Assembly: GCA_017462485.1 (NCBI GenBank)
Contig: JAFTRA010000008.1
Coordinates: forward strand, 1 to 64,000
Source: Clostridia bacterium
Lineage (GTDB): Bacteria > Bacillota > Clostridia > Oscillospirales > CAG-272
DNA: 64,000 nucleotides
Reading direction: 5' to 3'
The position numbers and the translations under genes were made by a program. The notes below the pieces were generated by a model. That model was not told the origin of the DNA. It saw nothing but the letters and a program-made list of their open reading frames with translations, and did not search any database. Positions within the stretch are counted from its first letter, which is position 1, and every line of letters begins with the position of its first letter. Shown here in pieces: positions 37,310-46,114 of this stretch.

Positions 37310-37807
37310 TTATCTTGAGATATCGAAGTTAAGCACGATACTCTTCTTGGTAGACTTAAGCTTTGTGAGTTTAACTCCCGCGGTTTCAAGCATACGTCTT
37401 GAGTTTGCGTCGGAAACGGTGTCCTTATATTTATCCGAAAGATAGATTACCTCGCTGATACCCGCTTGAATTATAGCCTTGGCACATTCGTGGCAGGGGA
37501 AGAGCGCAACGTAAATTTTCGAGCCCGCAAGCGACTTGCCGCGGTTATTCAGAATAGCGTTAAGCTCTGCGTGGACGACAAAGGGATACTTTGTCTCCCC
37601 CTCGTCAGCGTTTCTGTTCCAAGGAAATTCATCGTCGGAGCAGCCCTTGGGAAATCCGTTATAGCCTGTTGAGAGTATTCTGTTGCTTTCATCAACGATG
37701 CAAGCGCCAACCTGAGTGCTGGGGTCCTTGGAGCGTTCTGCCGCAAGAAGCGCAACGCCCATAAAGTATTCGTCCCAGCTTATATATTCTTCTCTTTTTC
37801 CTGCCAT
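37310..37807 (-). CDS. dCMP deaminase / ComEB-like cytidine deaminase
   Basis: A 165-aa zinc deaminase producing dUMP from dCMP for thymidylate synthesis. It shows DEYFMGVALLAAERSKDPSTQVGA, the catalytic HAELNAILN (HxE), and PCHECAKAI (PCxxC), all in the order of the dCMP deaminase family. ComEB is the B. subtilis homologue. GGAGG is present upstream of the ATG. It is a single gene convergent with the AlaX-like gene. Confidence 0.92.
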   Translation of the reverse strand: MAGKREEYISWDEYFMGVALLAAERSKDPSTQVGACIVDESNRILSTGYNGFPKGCSDDEFPWNRNADEGETKYPFVVHAELNAILNNRGKSLAGSKIYVALFPCHECAKAIIQAGISEVIYLSDKYKDTVSDANSRRMLETAGVKLTKLKSTKKSIVLNFDISR

Positions 37808-37906
37808 TTAAAAATCCTCCGTTTTGGAAATATAACGTTTACTATTACCTATTGATTTTATCACACTTTTGTAAACTTGTCAATAAAAATATACTGTGAG
37901 GCAAAT

Positions 37907-38818
37907 ATGTACGAAAAATGCGCTCTTTGCGAAAGACGCTGTGGAACGAACAGAGCCAATGGCGACCGCGGATTTTGCAAAATGACAAATCAAATATATA
38001 TAGCTCGCGCCGACTTGCATATGTGGGAAGAGCCGTGTATATCGGGCGAGCGAGGCTCAGGAACCGTGTTCTTTTCAGGTTGCTCGCTCGGCTGCGTATA
38101 TTGCCAGAACAGAAGCATATCAAGAGGCGAGGTCGGAAGATTGGTTTCGGTAGATGAGCTTGCCGATGCCTTTCTCTCACTTAAAGCCAAGGGGGCTCAT
38201 AATATAAACCTTGTAACCCCTACGCATTACGTTCCCGGGATAAAAGCGGCGCTTGATATAGCGAAGCGAAACGGACTTGATATACCTATAGTTTATAATA
38301 CGGGAAGCTATGAGAGCGAGGAAGCATTCCTGCTTATCAAGGATTCGGTTGACGTATGGCTGCCCGACCTTAAATACTATAAAGCAAGCACAGCAGAGCT
38401 TTATTCAAAGGCGAAAAATCTGCCCGAGGTCTCGAAGAGGCTTATCGAAAGGTCCGTCAGCGTCAGCGGTGAGCCTAAATTCAACGACGAGGGGATTATG
38501 ACGAGAGGTGTTATCGTAAGAATACTGCTTTTACCGGGTCACCTTGCCGAAGCAAAGCTCAACCTTAAATATCTGTATGAAACCTATGGCGATAAAATTT
38601 ACGTCAGCCTTATGAGTCAATATACTCCGGGGGAGAATATGCCGAAGCCGCTTGACAGAAGAGTCACTTCAGCTGAATATAACGAGCTTGTATCTTATGC
38701 CGAAAGGCTGGGTGTAAAAAACGCCTTTATCCAGGAAAGAAGCTCGGCAAGCGAGAGCTTTATTCCCGATTTCGACTGTCGTGTTAGCGAAAAAAACACC
38801 GACTTGTGTAAATACTGA
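37907..38818 (+). CDS. radical SAM protein, PflA/PflX-related
   Basis: A 303-aa protein with an N-terminal Cys pair region (CALCERRCG) and the radical SAM cluster motif in SGCSLGCVYCQN (CxxxCxxC) near residue 62, after a GERGSGTVFF lead-in. It resembles the uncharacterised PflX-type activating enzymes, which donate a 5'-deoxyadenosyl radical. The target glycyl radical protein is not in the window. I chose the ATG with GAGG 7 nt upstream. A start ten codons earlier lacks a ribosome site. Confidence 0.85.
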   Translation: MYEKCALCERRCGTNRANGDRGFCKMTNQIYIARADLHMWEEPCISGERGSGTVFFSGCSLGCVYCQNRSISRGEVGRLVSVDELADAFLSLKAKGAHNINLVTPTHYVPGIKAALDIAKRNGLDIPIVYNTGSYESEEAFLLIKDSVDVWLPDLKYYKASTAELYSKAKNLPEVSKRLIERSVSVSGEPKFNDEGIMTRGVIVRILLLPGHLAEAKLNLKYLYETYGDKIYVSLMSQYTPGENMPKPLDRRVTSAEYNELVSYAERLGVKNAFIQERSSASESFIPDFDCRVSEKNTDLCKY

Positions 38819-38904
38819 ATTTTTGGTGATTAGGCAAGAGCGTCTTATTGACAAGCTCTGCGTCTGCCACAAGAAAAATATATTTTAAAAGTGAGGATAT
38901 CCGT

Positions 38905-39870
38905 GTGAGCGAAGCAGTAAGAGAAATACTCGAAAAATACGAGGTGCGAAAAACCGAGAAGCAGAAGGGCGCATTTATAGAATATGCGCTTGGCTTTGCC
39001 GAAAGAAACGGTTACAGCGCAAAAGTAGAAGAGAACAAAAAGGGCGTAAAAAATATAGTCGTTGGAAATCCCGAGAAAGCAAAGGTGATATACACCGCTC
39101 ATTACGATACCTGCCCTCGCTTGCCTTTTCCAAACTTTATAACCCCGAAAAATGTGTTTATATACATACTTTATCAGATTTTCTTAACCGTATTTTTGAT
39201 AGGTATACCAACCCTTGCAGCCATTGGAATAGGAGCGCTTCTTTCCACTCTTGGAGTTGATGAATACGTCGTATCAATAGTTAAAATCTGGACCGAGTAT
39301 ATCGGCATTATAGCGCTACTTTATCTTATGATGAAAGGTCCTGCCAATCCGCATACGGCTAATGATAATACATCGGGAGTGTCAACTTTAATTAGCATAA
39401 TGGAGACTTTACCCGAAAATTTGAGAGAAAACGTTGCGTTTATCTTCTTTGACCTTGAGGAAGTCGGACTCGTCGGCTCTTCCGCCTATTACAGAGCGCA
39501 TAAATCAAAAATGCAGGATAAGCTTCTTCTTAACTTTGATTGTGTTTCCGACGGAAAAACGATACTCTTTGCGATAAAGAAAAATGCCGCAGAATATCTT
39601 GACGTCTTAAAAGCCTCGTTTGAAAAAACTGATAGCTTTACTCCTGACTTTTCGACGAAGGGTGTCTTTTACCCCTCTGACCAAGCGAAATTTCCGATGG
39701 GCGTCGGCGTAGCCGCGCTAAAGAAATCGAAGCGTGGAACTCTCTATATGGACCGTATCCACACCGCAAAGGACACCGTCTTCGACGAGGAAAACATAGC
39801 CTATCTGACACACGGCGCAGTAAAGCTTGTCGAATTTATTTCGAAAAACGAACAAACGAAATCAGACTAA
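38905..39870 (+). CDS. M28-family metallopeptidase with membrane segments
   Basis: A 321-aa zinc aminopeptidase-like protein. Metal-site segments are YTAHYDTCPR (first His-x-Asp), NPHTANDNTSGV (bridging Asp), FFDLEEVGLVGS (catalytic Glu and next ligand) and, near the end, DRIHTAKDTV. Two or three hydrophobic spans are inserted after the first motif (YILYQIFLTVFLIGIPTLAA, and a second pair), which is unusual for soluble M28 enzymes and puts the active site at the membrane. The GTG chosen has GAGG 8 nt upstream. A TTG 19 codons earlier has none. Substrate unknown. Confidence 0.8.
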   Translation: MSEAVREILEKYEVRKTEKQKGAFIEYALGFAERNGYSAKVEENKKGVKNIVVGNPEKAKVIYTAHYDTCPRLPFPNFITPKNVFIYILYQIFLTVFLIGIPTLAAIGIGALLSTLGVDEYVVSIVKIWTEYIGIIALLYLMMKGPANPHTANDNTSGVSTLISIMETLPENLRENVAFIFFDLEEVGLVGSSAYYRAHKSKMQDKLLLNFDCVSDGKTILFAIKKNAAEYLDVLKASFEKTDSFTPDFSTKGVFYPSDQAKFPMGVGVAALKKSKRGTLYMDRIHTAKDTVFDEENIAYLTHGAVKLVEFISKNEQTKSD

Positions 39871-39897
39871 ATATAAACCGATAGAATTATAAATAAG

Positions 39898-39932
39898 AAA
39901 GGTACTGCCCTAAGCCTTGAGCAGTACCTTTT
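39898..39932. terminator. 35-nt terminator, left copy (identical to 43002-43036)
   Basis: AAAGGTACTGC pairs with GCAGTACCTTT and T-runs flank. It is shared by the M28 peptidase gene (plus) and the XRE gene (minus). Confidence 0.8.
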
Positions 39933-39945
39933 TTACTATTTGATT

Positions 39946-40158
39946 TTATTGATTTTGTTCGTCTTTCACGTATTCTAAGATGTCTTCAACCTTACAGTCA
40001 AGAAACGTGCATAAATCATTTATTGTCACGGTGCTTATAGGCTTGTTATGCTTCAGTCGGTCTAAAAGACTTCTGCTTATTCCAAATTGATTTATAAGCT
40101 TATACGTAGAAAATCCCTTTGCTTTCATAGTTCTGTAAAGCGGAGCATATGAGATCAT
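39946..40158 (-). CDS. XRE-family (YozG-like) helix-turn-helix regulator
   Basis: A 70-aa regulator that is almost only a Cro/CI-type HTH: MKAKGFSTYKLINQFGISRS, LLDRLKHNKPIST and LCTFLDCKVEDILEYV match the YozG-like group. It is transcribed divergently from the LRR lipoprotein gene. The shared region contains three TATGCTC/GAGCATA sites, one of them overlapping the lipoprotein leader. It therefore probably controls that gene and itself (inference). It ends at a terminator with an identical copy beyond the lipoprotein gene. Confidence 0.85.
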   Translation of the reverse strand: MISYAPLYRTMKAKGFSTYKLINQFGISRSLLDRLKHNKPISTVTINDLCTFLDCKVEDILEYVKDEQNQ

Positions 40159-40220
40159 ATTATTGCTTTCCTTTTAACCTAATATGTATTGTGGAATGAG
40201 CTTCTACATATATTTTAAAA

Positions 40221-40287
40221 TATGCTCTAACTATTGACAATTGTCTATAAATAGAGTATAATTGTTATGCTCGTTAAAAAGAGCATA
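40221..40287 (+). promoter_or_regulatory. promoter and candidate operators between XRE and lipoprotein genes
   Basis: The promoter is TTGACA (40234-40239), 17 bp, TATAAT (40257-40262). TATGCTC is at 40221-40227 and 40266-40272 and its inverse GAGCATA at 40281-40287. The sites bracket the promoter, as expected for a repressor. Confidence 0.7.
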
Positions 40288-40303
40288 CGAAGGAGGACGA
40301 AAG

Positions 40304-42946
40304 ATGAAAAGTAATATTAAAGTTTTTATTTTTCTAATAATTACATCTCTGCTTATTGCTATGCTTGCGAGCTGTGACTTAGCGGGGGTTTTAGGCGGCT
40401 ACTTGACTTCTCAAGACGGTAATGACAACTCAGCCGATATAAACGATGAAAATAACTCGGATGGAGAAAAAGAAGATAATAGTACTAATATCGACGACAG
40501 TACGAATTCCGAGGAGAATACAGAGGATAACACAGATACCGGCAATAACAACGGCAAGCGTGTTCCCGTATATCAGGGAATGACGATTACTTCGGCTGTG
40601 AAAACCGCAACCTTGCCCTCCGTCAACGGCAACAAGGAAGACTTTGATTACGGTAAGGATAACGGAAATCATAACGGTCATTTTAAGGGCGACCACGGCG
40701 GTAAGCACGATGACGAAGAGATAGATAAAGAGAATCCTTACCCCGATAACGGAGAGAATGAAACTCTTGAAGAAGAGGTAAAGGGCACTCTTGAAGTAGT
40801 AGGCGCTGCAGAAGAAATCTATTACGCAACGGCAAAGCAGGATATCTATATCAATATCCATATCAACAACCCCGATAACTACGAGATTATTTCTTTCACC
40901 CTTAACGGTAAAAAGTATTCGAGCTATATGTTTGAAGAAGGCTCGGATATGGAAACTATCGTTTTGAAATATAACGTCGGTGAATCTCACGGCGTGGTTG
41001 AATATACCATAGACGCTATAAAATATATAGACGGCACAGAAATCAAAGATGTTCTTATTGACGGTGATAAAACCGTAAAAGCGGGTGTACGAGTTGAAGA
41101 TCAGGTTAAAGCGGAAATATCCGATCTTAATATTGATACGAATGCGCTCTCCTTTGAGGTAAACCTCACCGATAAGGATTCTCTCATAGCTTTCTCGAAC
41201 GGACTTGCTAAAGCTGTTATATACGATGGTGAAAAGCTCGTCGCCGAAAAAGACCTAGTACTCGGCGAGAATAGCGTAACGTTCGACGGACTTAAAACGG
41301 ATACCCTTTATCAGTATGCCGTAGTAGCATATTACGATGATTTTTCGGGTGTCGGCGCAGCCCTTAATACTCTTTATAAGGACGCCCTCTATACCGATGC
41401 GGTAGTATTGTTTAATGATATAACTTTAACTCAAAGCTCTGCAAGCTTCGGCTTTGCTTGGCACGAAAGCTGCTCAAATGGAGCGCTTACGTCTCTTAAG
41501 CTTTATAAAGATAATTCTCTCGTGAGAGAGATTGACGTAAATGCAACTACGGTTGATAATCTTCTTTCGAATAACGTTTACGTGCTCGTTGCAGAATATG
41601 AAAATCTCGGTAAAACCGAAAGTATCCGTCTTGAGCTTTTAACCGCAACGAATGCGGTGCCCGAGGTATCAATCGTGAATCCTTCTGCAACGCAGACCAC
41701 GGTCGGCTTTGATATAAAATATACTGATGTAGATAACGTTGGAGCGATAACTAAAATCGAGCTCGTACATGCAAATGGCACAGTAACGGCAGATAGCACG
41801 GATGTAAGAGTTTTCGAAAATCTTCTATCGAATAACGAATATATGTTAAAAGTTACCTATACATATGATCTTAACGATGGTATTGGCATTATAACTGAAG
41901 AGAAAAAACTTACAGTAAGGACTTTAGCCAAAGAAATGCCGCACATCAGAATTGCTACTTCGAATATCTCGTATAACAAATTTGATATCACTATATTTGA
42001 AAATGATAGTGATAACGTAGGAAGTATTTCCAAACTTGAGCTTATAGACGAAAATGGGAATGTTCGGGAATATGACGTAAGTGTCAGAACTTTTGAAAAT
42101 CTTGGTACTGAAATGACTTATTCTGTAAGAGTTACATACACTTATGATCTCAATGACGGCGTAGGTATCAATCATAAAGTCTATAATAAAATGGTTTCAA
42201 CTGTTGCAGCTTTTGACTATACTGTTTATGAAGAAACCGCTACGATAACAGGTTTTCGTTTTGATAGCGCAGATGTAATTATTCCTGATACTATAAAGGG
42301 ATATAAAGTAGTGGCTATTGGAAATTATGCATTCACTTGCAGCGAAACTCTTGTCAGTATTACTATACCTGACACTGTTGTTACCATCGGCTGGGGTGCA
42401 TTCGAGTCTTGTGGAAGCCTTACGAATGTTAATATCCCCGATAGCGTAACAATTATAGATTCCTTTGCATTTTGTTGTTGCAATCTTACGAATGTTAATA
42501 TCCCTGATAGCGTAAAAAATATAGGTGATTATGTATTCGATGGTTGCAAAAATCTTGAGACCGTGACGATTGGTAAGGGTGTAATAGATATCGGAGAAAG
42601 CGCGTTTAATAGTTGTAATAATCTCACGAGCATAAATATCCCCGATAATGTTACTTATATTGGCGAATGGGCATTCTGGGGTTGCGTAAATCTTGAGAGT
42701 GTGACGATTGGTGATGGAGTTACTACTATAGATACTGAAGCGTTTTATGGTTGTGTAAGCTTGAAAAACGTGACGATTGGTGATAGCATAACAAGTATAG
42801 GTGATAGTGCGTTCTCTTATTGCTCAACCCTTACAAGCATAAATTATCGCGGAACAGAAGAAGAGTGGAATGCTATATCAAAAGGAAACTCTTGGGATGA
42901 TTACGCAGGGGATTACACTATAACTTATAACTATACAGGTGAATAA
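40304..42946 (+). CDS. lipoprotein with fibronectin-like region and BspA-like leucine-rich repeats
   Basis: An 880-aa lipoprotein. The signal peptide has lipobox LASCDL, followed by an Asn/Asp/Glu-rich spacer of about 150 residues (Thr-Asn-Ser repeats, then a Lys/His/Gly stretch). Several Fn3-like segments follow, then at about 640-880 LRR_5 repeats of the type TLVSITIPDTVVTIGWGAFE and NIPDSV. The sequence ends with YRGTEEEWNAIS, a common BspA-like terminus. GGAGG precedes the ATG. It is probably a surface adhesin under control of the divergent XRE regulator. The whole module is flanked by identical terminators. Confidence 0.85.
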   Translation: MKSNIKVFIFLIITSLLIAMLASCDLAGVLGGYLTSQDGNDNSADINDENNSDGEKEDNSTNIDDSTNSEENTEDNTDTGNNNGKRVPVYQGMTITSAVKTATLPSVNGNKEDFDYGKDNGNHNGHFKGDHGGKHDDEEIDKENPYPDNGENETLEEEVKGTLEVVGAAEEIYYATAKQDIYINIHINNPDNYEIISFTLNGKKYSSYMFEEGSDMETIVLKYNVGESHGVVEYTIDAIKYIDGTEIKDVLIDGDKTVKAGVRVEDQVKAEISDLNIDTNALSFEVNLTDKDSLIAFSNGLAKAVIYDGEKLVAEKDLVLGENSVTFDGLKTDTLYQYAVVAYYDDFSGVGAALNTLYKDALYTDAVVLFNDITLTQSSASFGFAWHESCSNGALTSLKLYKDNSLVREIDVNATTVDNLLSNNVYVLVAEYENLGKTESIRLELLTATNAVPEVSIVNPSATQTTVGFDIKYTDVDNVGAITKIELVHANGTVTADSTDVRVFENLLSNNEYMLKVTYTYDLNDGIGIITEEKKLTVRTLAKEMPHIRIATSNISYNKFDITIFENDSDNVGSISKLELIDENGNVREYDVSVRTFENLGTEMTYSVRVTYTYDLNDGVGINHKVYNKMVSTVAAFDYTVYEETATITGFRFDSADVIIPDTIKGYKVVAIGNYAFTCSETLVSITIPDTVVTIGWGAFESCGSLTNVNIPDSVTIIDSFAFCCCNLTNVNIPDSVKNIGDYVFDGCKNLETVTIGKGVIDIGESAFNSCNNLTSINIPDNVTYIGEWAFWGCVNLESVTIGDGVTTIDTEAFYGCVSLKNVTIGDSITSIGDSAFSYCSTLTSINYRGTEEEWNAISKGNSWDDYAGDYTITYNYTGE

Positions 42947-42955
42947 AACAAAAAA

Positions 42956-42991
42956 GAACTGACACCGTAAGAAAAGCTGTGTCAGTTTCAA
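42956..42991 (+). terminator. terminator of the LRR lipoprotein gene
   Basis: GAACTGACAC pairs with GTGTCAGTTTC just past the stop codon. The T-run is weak. Confidence 0.55.
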
Positions 42992-43001
42992 GAATTAACA
43001 A

Positions 43002-43036
43002 AAAGGTACTGCCCTAAGCCTTGAGCAGTACCTTTT
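43002..43036. terminator. 35-nt terminator, right copy (identical to 39898-39932)
   Basis: An exact copy of the terminator left of the XRE gene. Here it separates the lipoprotein gene from rsmI. Confidence 0.8.
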
Positions 43037-43052
43037 GCTTGCTTTTAGTATA

Positions 43053-43919
43053 TTAAGTATTTAGAATCTTGTAAAGCTCAGACTTTGCCATACCTCTGTC
43101 TTTAGCGGCAGCCTTGATAGCGTCCATTCGCTTTAAGCCCTCGTTTTCGTAGTGCTTAACGTGTTTCTCAGGTGAAAGGGAGAGCAGGGGATTTTCTTCC
43201 GAGTCGATTTTAACGCCCGCCTCGTCAGCGCCCTCTAAAATCAGAACGTATTCACCTCTCGGAGCATTTTCCTCGTAGTATTCGTTAGCTTCGCCAAGCG
43301 TCGTTCTTACCACCTCTTCGTTAAGCTTGGTAAGCTCTCTGCAGAGCGAGATTTTTCGAGTCTCTCCAAAGGTATTCATAAGGTCAATAAGCGTAGTCTT
43401 TAGCTTGTGCGGTGCTTCGTATATAATCATAGTGCGGCGTTCGTTTTTAAGCTCTTTAAGCCTTGCCTCACGCTCCGCCTTATTCGGAGAAATGAATCCC
43501 TCGAAGCAAAATCTGCCGGTAGCAAGAGCCGAAAGCGAAAGTGCCGAAACGGCAGCGCACGCTCCGGGAATAACCGAAACCCGCACGCCTGCACGGGCGG
43601 CAAGCCTTACTATATCTTCACCCGGGTCGCTTATAGCAGGCATTCCCGCATCGGTGATAATAGCGCAGCTCTCACCAGAAAGCACTCTTGCTATAATTCT
43701 TTCACCGCTCACCTTTTTGTTATGCTCGTGATAACTCAAAAGCTCCTTTTTTATTCCAAGGCAGGTGAGAAGCTTCAAGGAGTTTCTCGTATCCTCAGCG
43801 CCGATAAAATCGACCTCGGATAGAACCTTTACGGCTCTTTCGGAAATATCCGCAAGATTTCCTATCGGAGTAGCAACGAGATATATAGTGCTTTTTTTGG
43901 TTTTGTTTTTCTCGCTCAT
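43053..43919 (-). CDS. rsmI: 16S rRNA (cytidine1402-2'-O)-methyltransferase
   Basis: A 288-aa SAM-dependent tetrapyrrole-methylase-fold enzyme acting on the ribosomal decoding centre. Diagnostic are YLVATPIGNLADIS at the N-terminus, GAEDTRNSLKLL near 38, SYHEHN near 60, and the GMPAISDPGEDIV loop near 93, followed by PGACAAVSAL. It lies 7 nt after trmN6, in the same order as the B. subtilis yabB-yabC cluster. The C-terminal helical extension is present. Confidence 0.94.
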   Translation of the reverse strand: MSEKNKTKKSTIYLVATPIGNLADISERAVKVLSEVDFIGAEDTRNSLKLLTCLGIKKELLSYHEHNKKVSGERIIARVLSGESCAIITDAGMPAISDPGEDIVRLAARAGVRVSVIPGACAAVSALSLSALATGRFCFEGFISPNKAEREARLKELKNERRTMIIYEAPHKLKTTLIDLMNTFGETRKISLCRELTKLNEEVVRTTLGEANEYYEENAPRGEYVLILEGADEAGVKIDSEENPLLSLSPEKHVKHYENEGLKRMDAIKAAAKDRGMAKSELYKILNT

Positions 43920-43926
43920 AAAAATC

Positions 43927-44682
43927 TCACTTCCTTAAAAATTTCTCGGGAAAGCTTCCGTTATCCATAATATAATTCATATCGTCAGTGTAAGCCTTAT
44001 GCTCCCTGTTCCTATATATAATCAGCGGTGCCGTAAGCTTCGCTCCGCATTTTCCGCCGCGCTTAGCCTCAATAAGCACCATAGAAGACTCGGACTCCGT
44101 ATCAGCGTGAACGAACGTTATCCGCTTTGCCTCAAGCGAAGCGTCGCTCATAGCTCGGAGTAGGTCCGTCAGTCTGTCGGGCCTGTAAACAACGGCAAAC
44201 TTACCGCCGTATTTAAGCGAGCGGGAAGCGCAAGCGCAAAAGTCCCCGATATCACCCATAACCTCGTGACGAGCAAGATTTTTAGCCGATAGGCTGTTAG
44301 CCCTGCCGCTTGATACAGACATATACGGGGGATTTGTATAAACAATATCAAATTCCTTTTCGCATTTGTACTTACGCAGGTCGATATTTACGGTGTTGAT
44401 ATTTTCCACAAGTCCGTTAAGCTCGGCATTTCTCTTTGTAAGAGCAGCGTAATCCTCTTGGACCTCAAGAGCCGTGGCAGAGGAAATCTTTCCCCTTGTG
44501 AGAAGAAGAAATGAGATTATTCCGCTTCCTGCGCCCAGCTCAAGTCCTCGCATATTCGAACCCGAAACGTAGCCCGCAAGAAGAAGAGCGTCAGTGCCGA
44601 AGGTGAGGCCCTCGGGCTTCTGAATAAGCTTCAGCTTATCGTTTACCTCGTCTATTCTTTCTTGGTCGTAAAGTATTGTCAT
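43927..44682 (-). CDS. TrmN6-like tRNA1(Val) (adenine37-N6)-methyltransferase
   Basis: A 251-aa class I methyltransferase. KLKLIQKPEGLTFGTDALLL at the N-terminus, the SAM-binding LELGAGSGIISFLL, and the N6-adenine catalytic NPPYMSVSSG are typical of the YfiC/YabB group. The ATG chosen has AAGGA 7 nt upstream. An ATG eight codons earlier lacks one. It sits between the ferredoxin and rsmI genes in a conserved Firmicutes cluster. Exact tRNA target is inferred from the family. Confidence 0.88.
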   Translation of the reverse strand: MTILYDQERIDEVNDKLKLIQKPEGLTFGTDALLLAGYVSGSNMRGLELGAGSGIISFLLLTRGKISSATALEVQEDYAALTKRNAELNGLVENINTVNIDLRKYKCEKEFDIVYTNPPYMSVSSGRANSLSAKNLARHEVMGDIGDFCACASRSLKYGGKFAVVYRPDRLTDLLRAMSDASLEAKRITFVHADTESESSMVLIEAKRGGKCGAKLTAPLIIYRNREHKAYTDDMNYIMDNGSFPEKFLRK

Positions 44683-44729
44683 TTTTAAATCCTTATATTT
44701 GAACACTGAGATATCACAAAATAAATTTA

Positions 44730-44772
44730 GAGCGAAGATACTGTTTTAAGATGGTATCCTCGCTCGTTTTTT
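44730..44772. terminator. bidirectional terminator before trmN6
   Basis: GAGCGAAGATAC pairs with GTATCCTCGCTC with one wobble. T6 follows on the plus strand and an A/T-rich run on the other. It probably ends the ferredoxin transcript. Confidence 0.6.
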
Positions 44773-44816
44773 ATTTGGTCTGTCTGATACGACAGCGCCA
44801 TAAGTAATTTGATGAA

Positions 44817-44987
44817 TTATTCCTCAGCAGGAGCGTCAACGGGGCAAACTTCAGCGCAAGAACCGCAGCTTACACATTCGTCAGCGTTGATAACGTACTT
44901 TCCATCACCCTCGGAGATGCAACCGGTGGGGCATGCATCAGCGCAAGCGCCGCAAGCGATGCATTCATCAGAAATCTTGTATGCCAT
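44817..44987 (-). CDS. 2x[4Fe-4S] ferredoxin
   Basis: A 56-aa clostridial-type ferredoxin with two complete cluster motifs: CIACGACADACP near residue 9 and CVSCGSCAEVCP near 38. The N-terminus is MAYKISDE and the tail is acidic (VDAPAEE). It is an electron carrier for anaerobic metabolism. GAGG lies 9 nt before the ATG, and its own promoter lies 35 nt further up. It interrupts the otherwise conserved ricT-trmN6 order. Such genes are easily missed because of size, but the eight Cys make the call firm. Confidence 0.93.
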   Translation of the reverse strand: MAYKISDECIACGACADACPTGCISEGDGKYVINADECVSCGSCAEVCPVDAPAEE

Positions 44988-45021
44988 AATAAAATACCTC
45001 CATAAATTTTGGTCTATATCT

Positions 45022-45049
45022 ATTCTAGCATATTTTTATGAAAAATCAA
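45022..45049 (-). promoter_or_regulatory. ferredoxin promoter
   Basis: Minus strand TTGATT, 16 bp, TAGAAT. Confidence 0.5.
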
Positions 45050-45112
45050 GAGGGTTTTTTAAAAAAGTATTTTTGTAATTAAAAAATATTATTTTGTCAA
45101 ATTTTGCGGGAG

Positions 45113-46033
45113 TCAGTTCTCGATGAATTCTTCGTTTTCGTCGTCTTCGGATTTGTTTTTATTTTTCTTAGGAGTTCTCAAAATTTTAAGGTCGGCAACC
45201 TTGTAAATCTTGGCAACGTCCTTCTCGGTGTCGTTAAGCTTTACCCTTACTTCCTTTGCGAGAGGCTTAATTTCGGTAACCACGCCCTCACCGTCGGAGG
45301 TGAGAACAACCGAGCCAACAGGTGGCGTTACGCTGATAGCATACTCGTAAGCCTCGTGCTCGTATCGAAGACAGCACATAAGTCTTCCGCAAGCGCCCGA
45401 AACCTTTGCCGAGTTAAGCGAGAAGTTCTGCTCCTTCGCCATCTTTATCGTAACCTGAACGAAGTCGGAAAGGAATCCCGAGCAGCAGTATTTTCTTCCG
45501 CAAACACCGATACCGCCCATAAGCTTTGCTGCATCTCTTATACCAATCTGGCGAAGCTCGATTCTCGTTCTGAACGTTGAAGCGAGGTCCTTAACAAGCT
45601 CTCTGAAGTCAACTCTTGATTCGCAGGTGAAGTAGAAGAGAAGCTTTGAATTGTCAAAGGTGTATTCAACGCCTACAAGGCGCATACCCAGTCCGTGAGC
45701 GGCAATTTTCTTTTTGCAAATGAGCGCCGCCTCGAATTCCATCTCGTGATTCTTTTCGTCCCTCGAGATGTCCTCCTTTGTTGCGAGTCTCGTAACCTCT
45801 TTAAGAGGTGAAACTATGTCGGATGCGGGAACTAATTTGTTCGGTATTTTAACAGTTCCCATTTCCGTACCCCTTGCGGTGTCAACTATAACTCTGTCAC
45901 CCTCGGAGAATTTTATCTTCGCAGGTGAGAAATAGTATATTTTTCCCGCTTCTCTGAAATTTATACCAACGATTTCAACCTTTTCGTCGGTAGCAGGCGC
46001 GGGTGTTGCTTTTTCTGTTTTTTTGTTTTCCAT
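45113..46033 (-). CDS. ricT: RicT/YaaT-like PSP1 domain protein
   Basis: A 306-aa PSP1-domain protein. In B. subtilis YaaT (RicT) joins YmcA and YlbF in an Fe-S-containing complex that directs RNase Y and influences sporulation. Seen: VGINFREAGKIYYFSP at the N-terminus, the Cys-rich GGIGVCGRKYCCSGFL near 173, SGACGRLMCCLRYEHEAY near 210, and a Lys/Asp/Glu-rich tail. It follows holB as in other Firmicutes. AAAGGG precedes the ATG. The symbol follows the recognised family. Confidence 0.9.
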   Translation of the reverse strand: MENKKTEKATPAPATDEKVEIVGINFREAGKIYYFSPAKIKFSEGDRVIVDTARGTEMGTVKIPNKLVPASDIVSPLKEVTRLATKEDISRDEKNHEMEFEAALICKKKIAAHGLGMRLVGVEYTFDNSKLLFYFTCESRVDFRELVKDLASTFRTRIELRQIGIRDAAKLMGGIGVCGRKYCCSGFLSDFVQVTIKMAKEQNFSLNSAKVSGACGRLMCCLRYEHEAYEYAISVTPPVGSVVLTSDGEGVVTEIKPLAKEVRVKLNDTEKDVAKIYKVADLKILRTPKKNKNKSEDDENEEFIEN

Positions 46034-46114
46034 TTTATACCCTTTCGGTTTGCTTTAAAGGATTGTTACGGTAAAAGATACTAAAAATTACCGCCGCAAT
46101 CTTGATATTTTAAT

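Noticed and set aside
44809..45078. 89-codon plus-strand frame
   Set aside because: Antisense of the ferredoxin gene, whose eight Cys in two cluster motifs on the minus strand are decisive.
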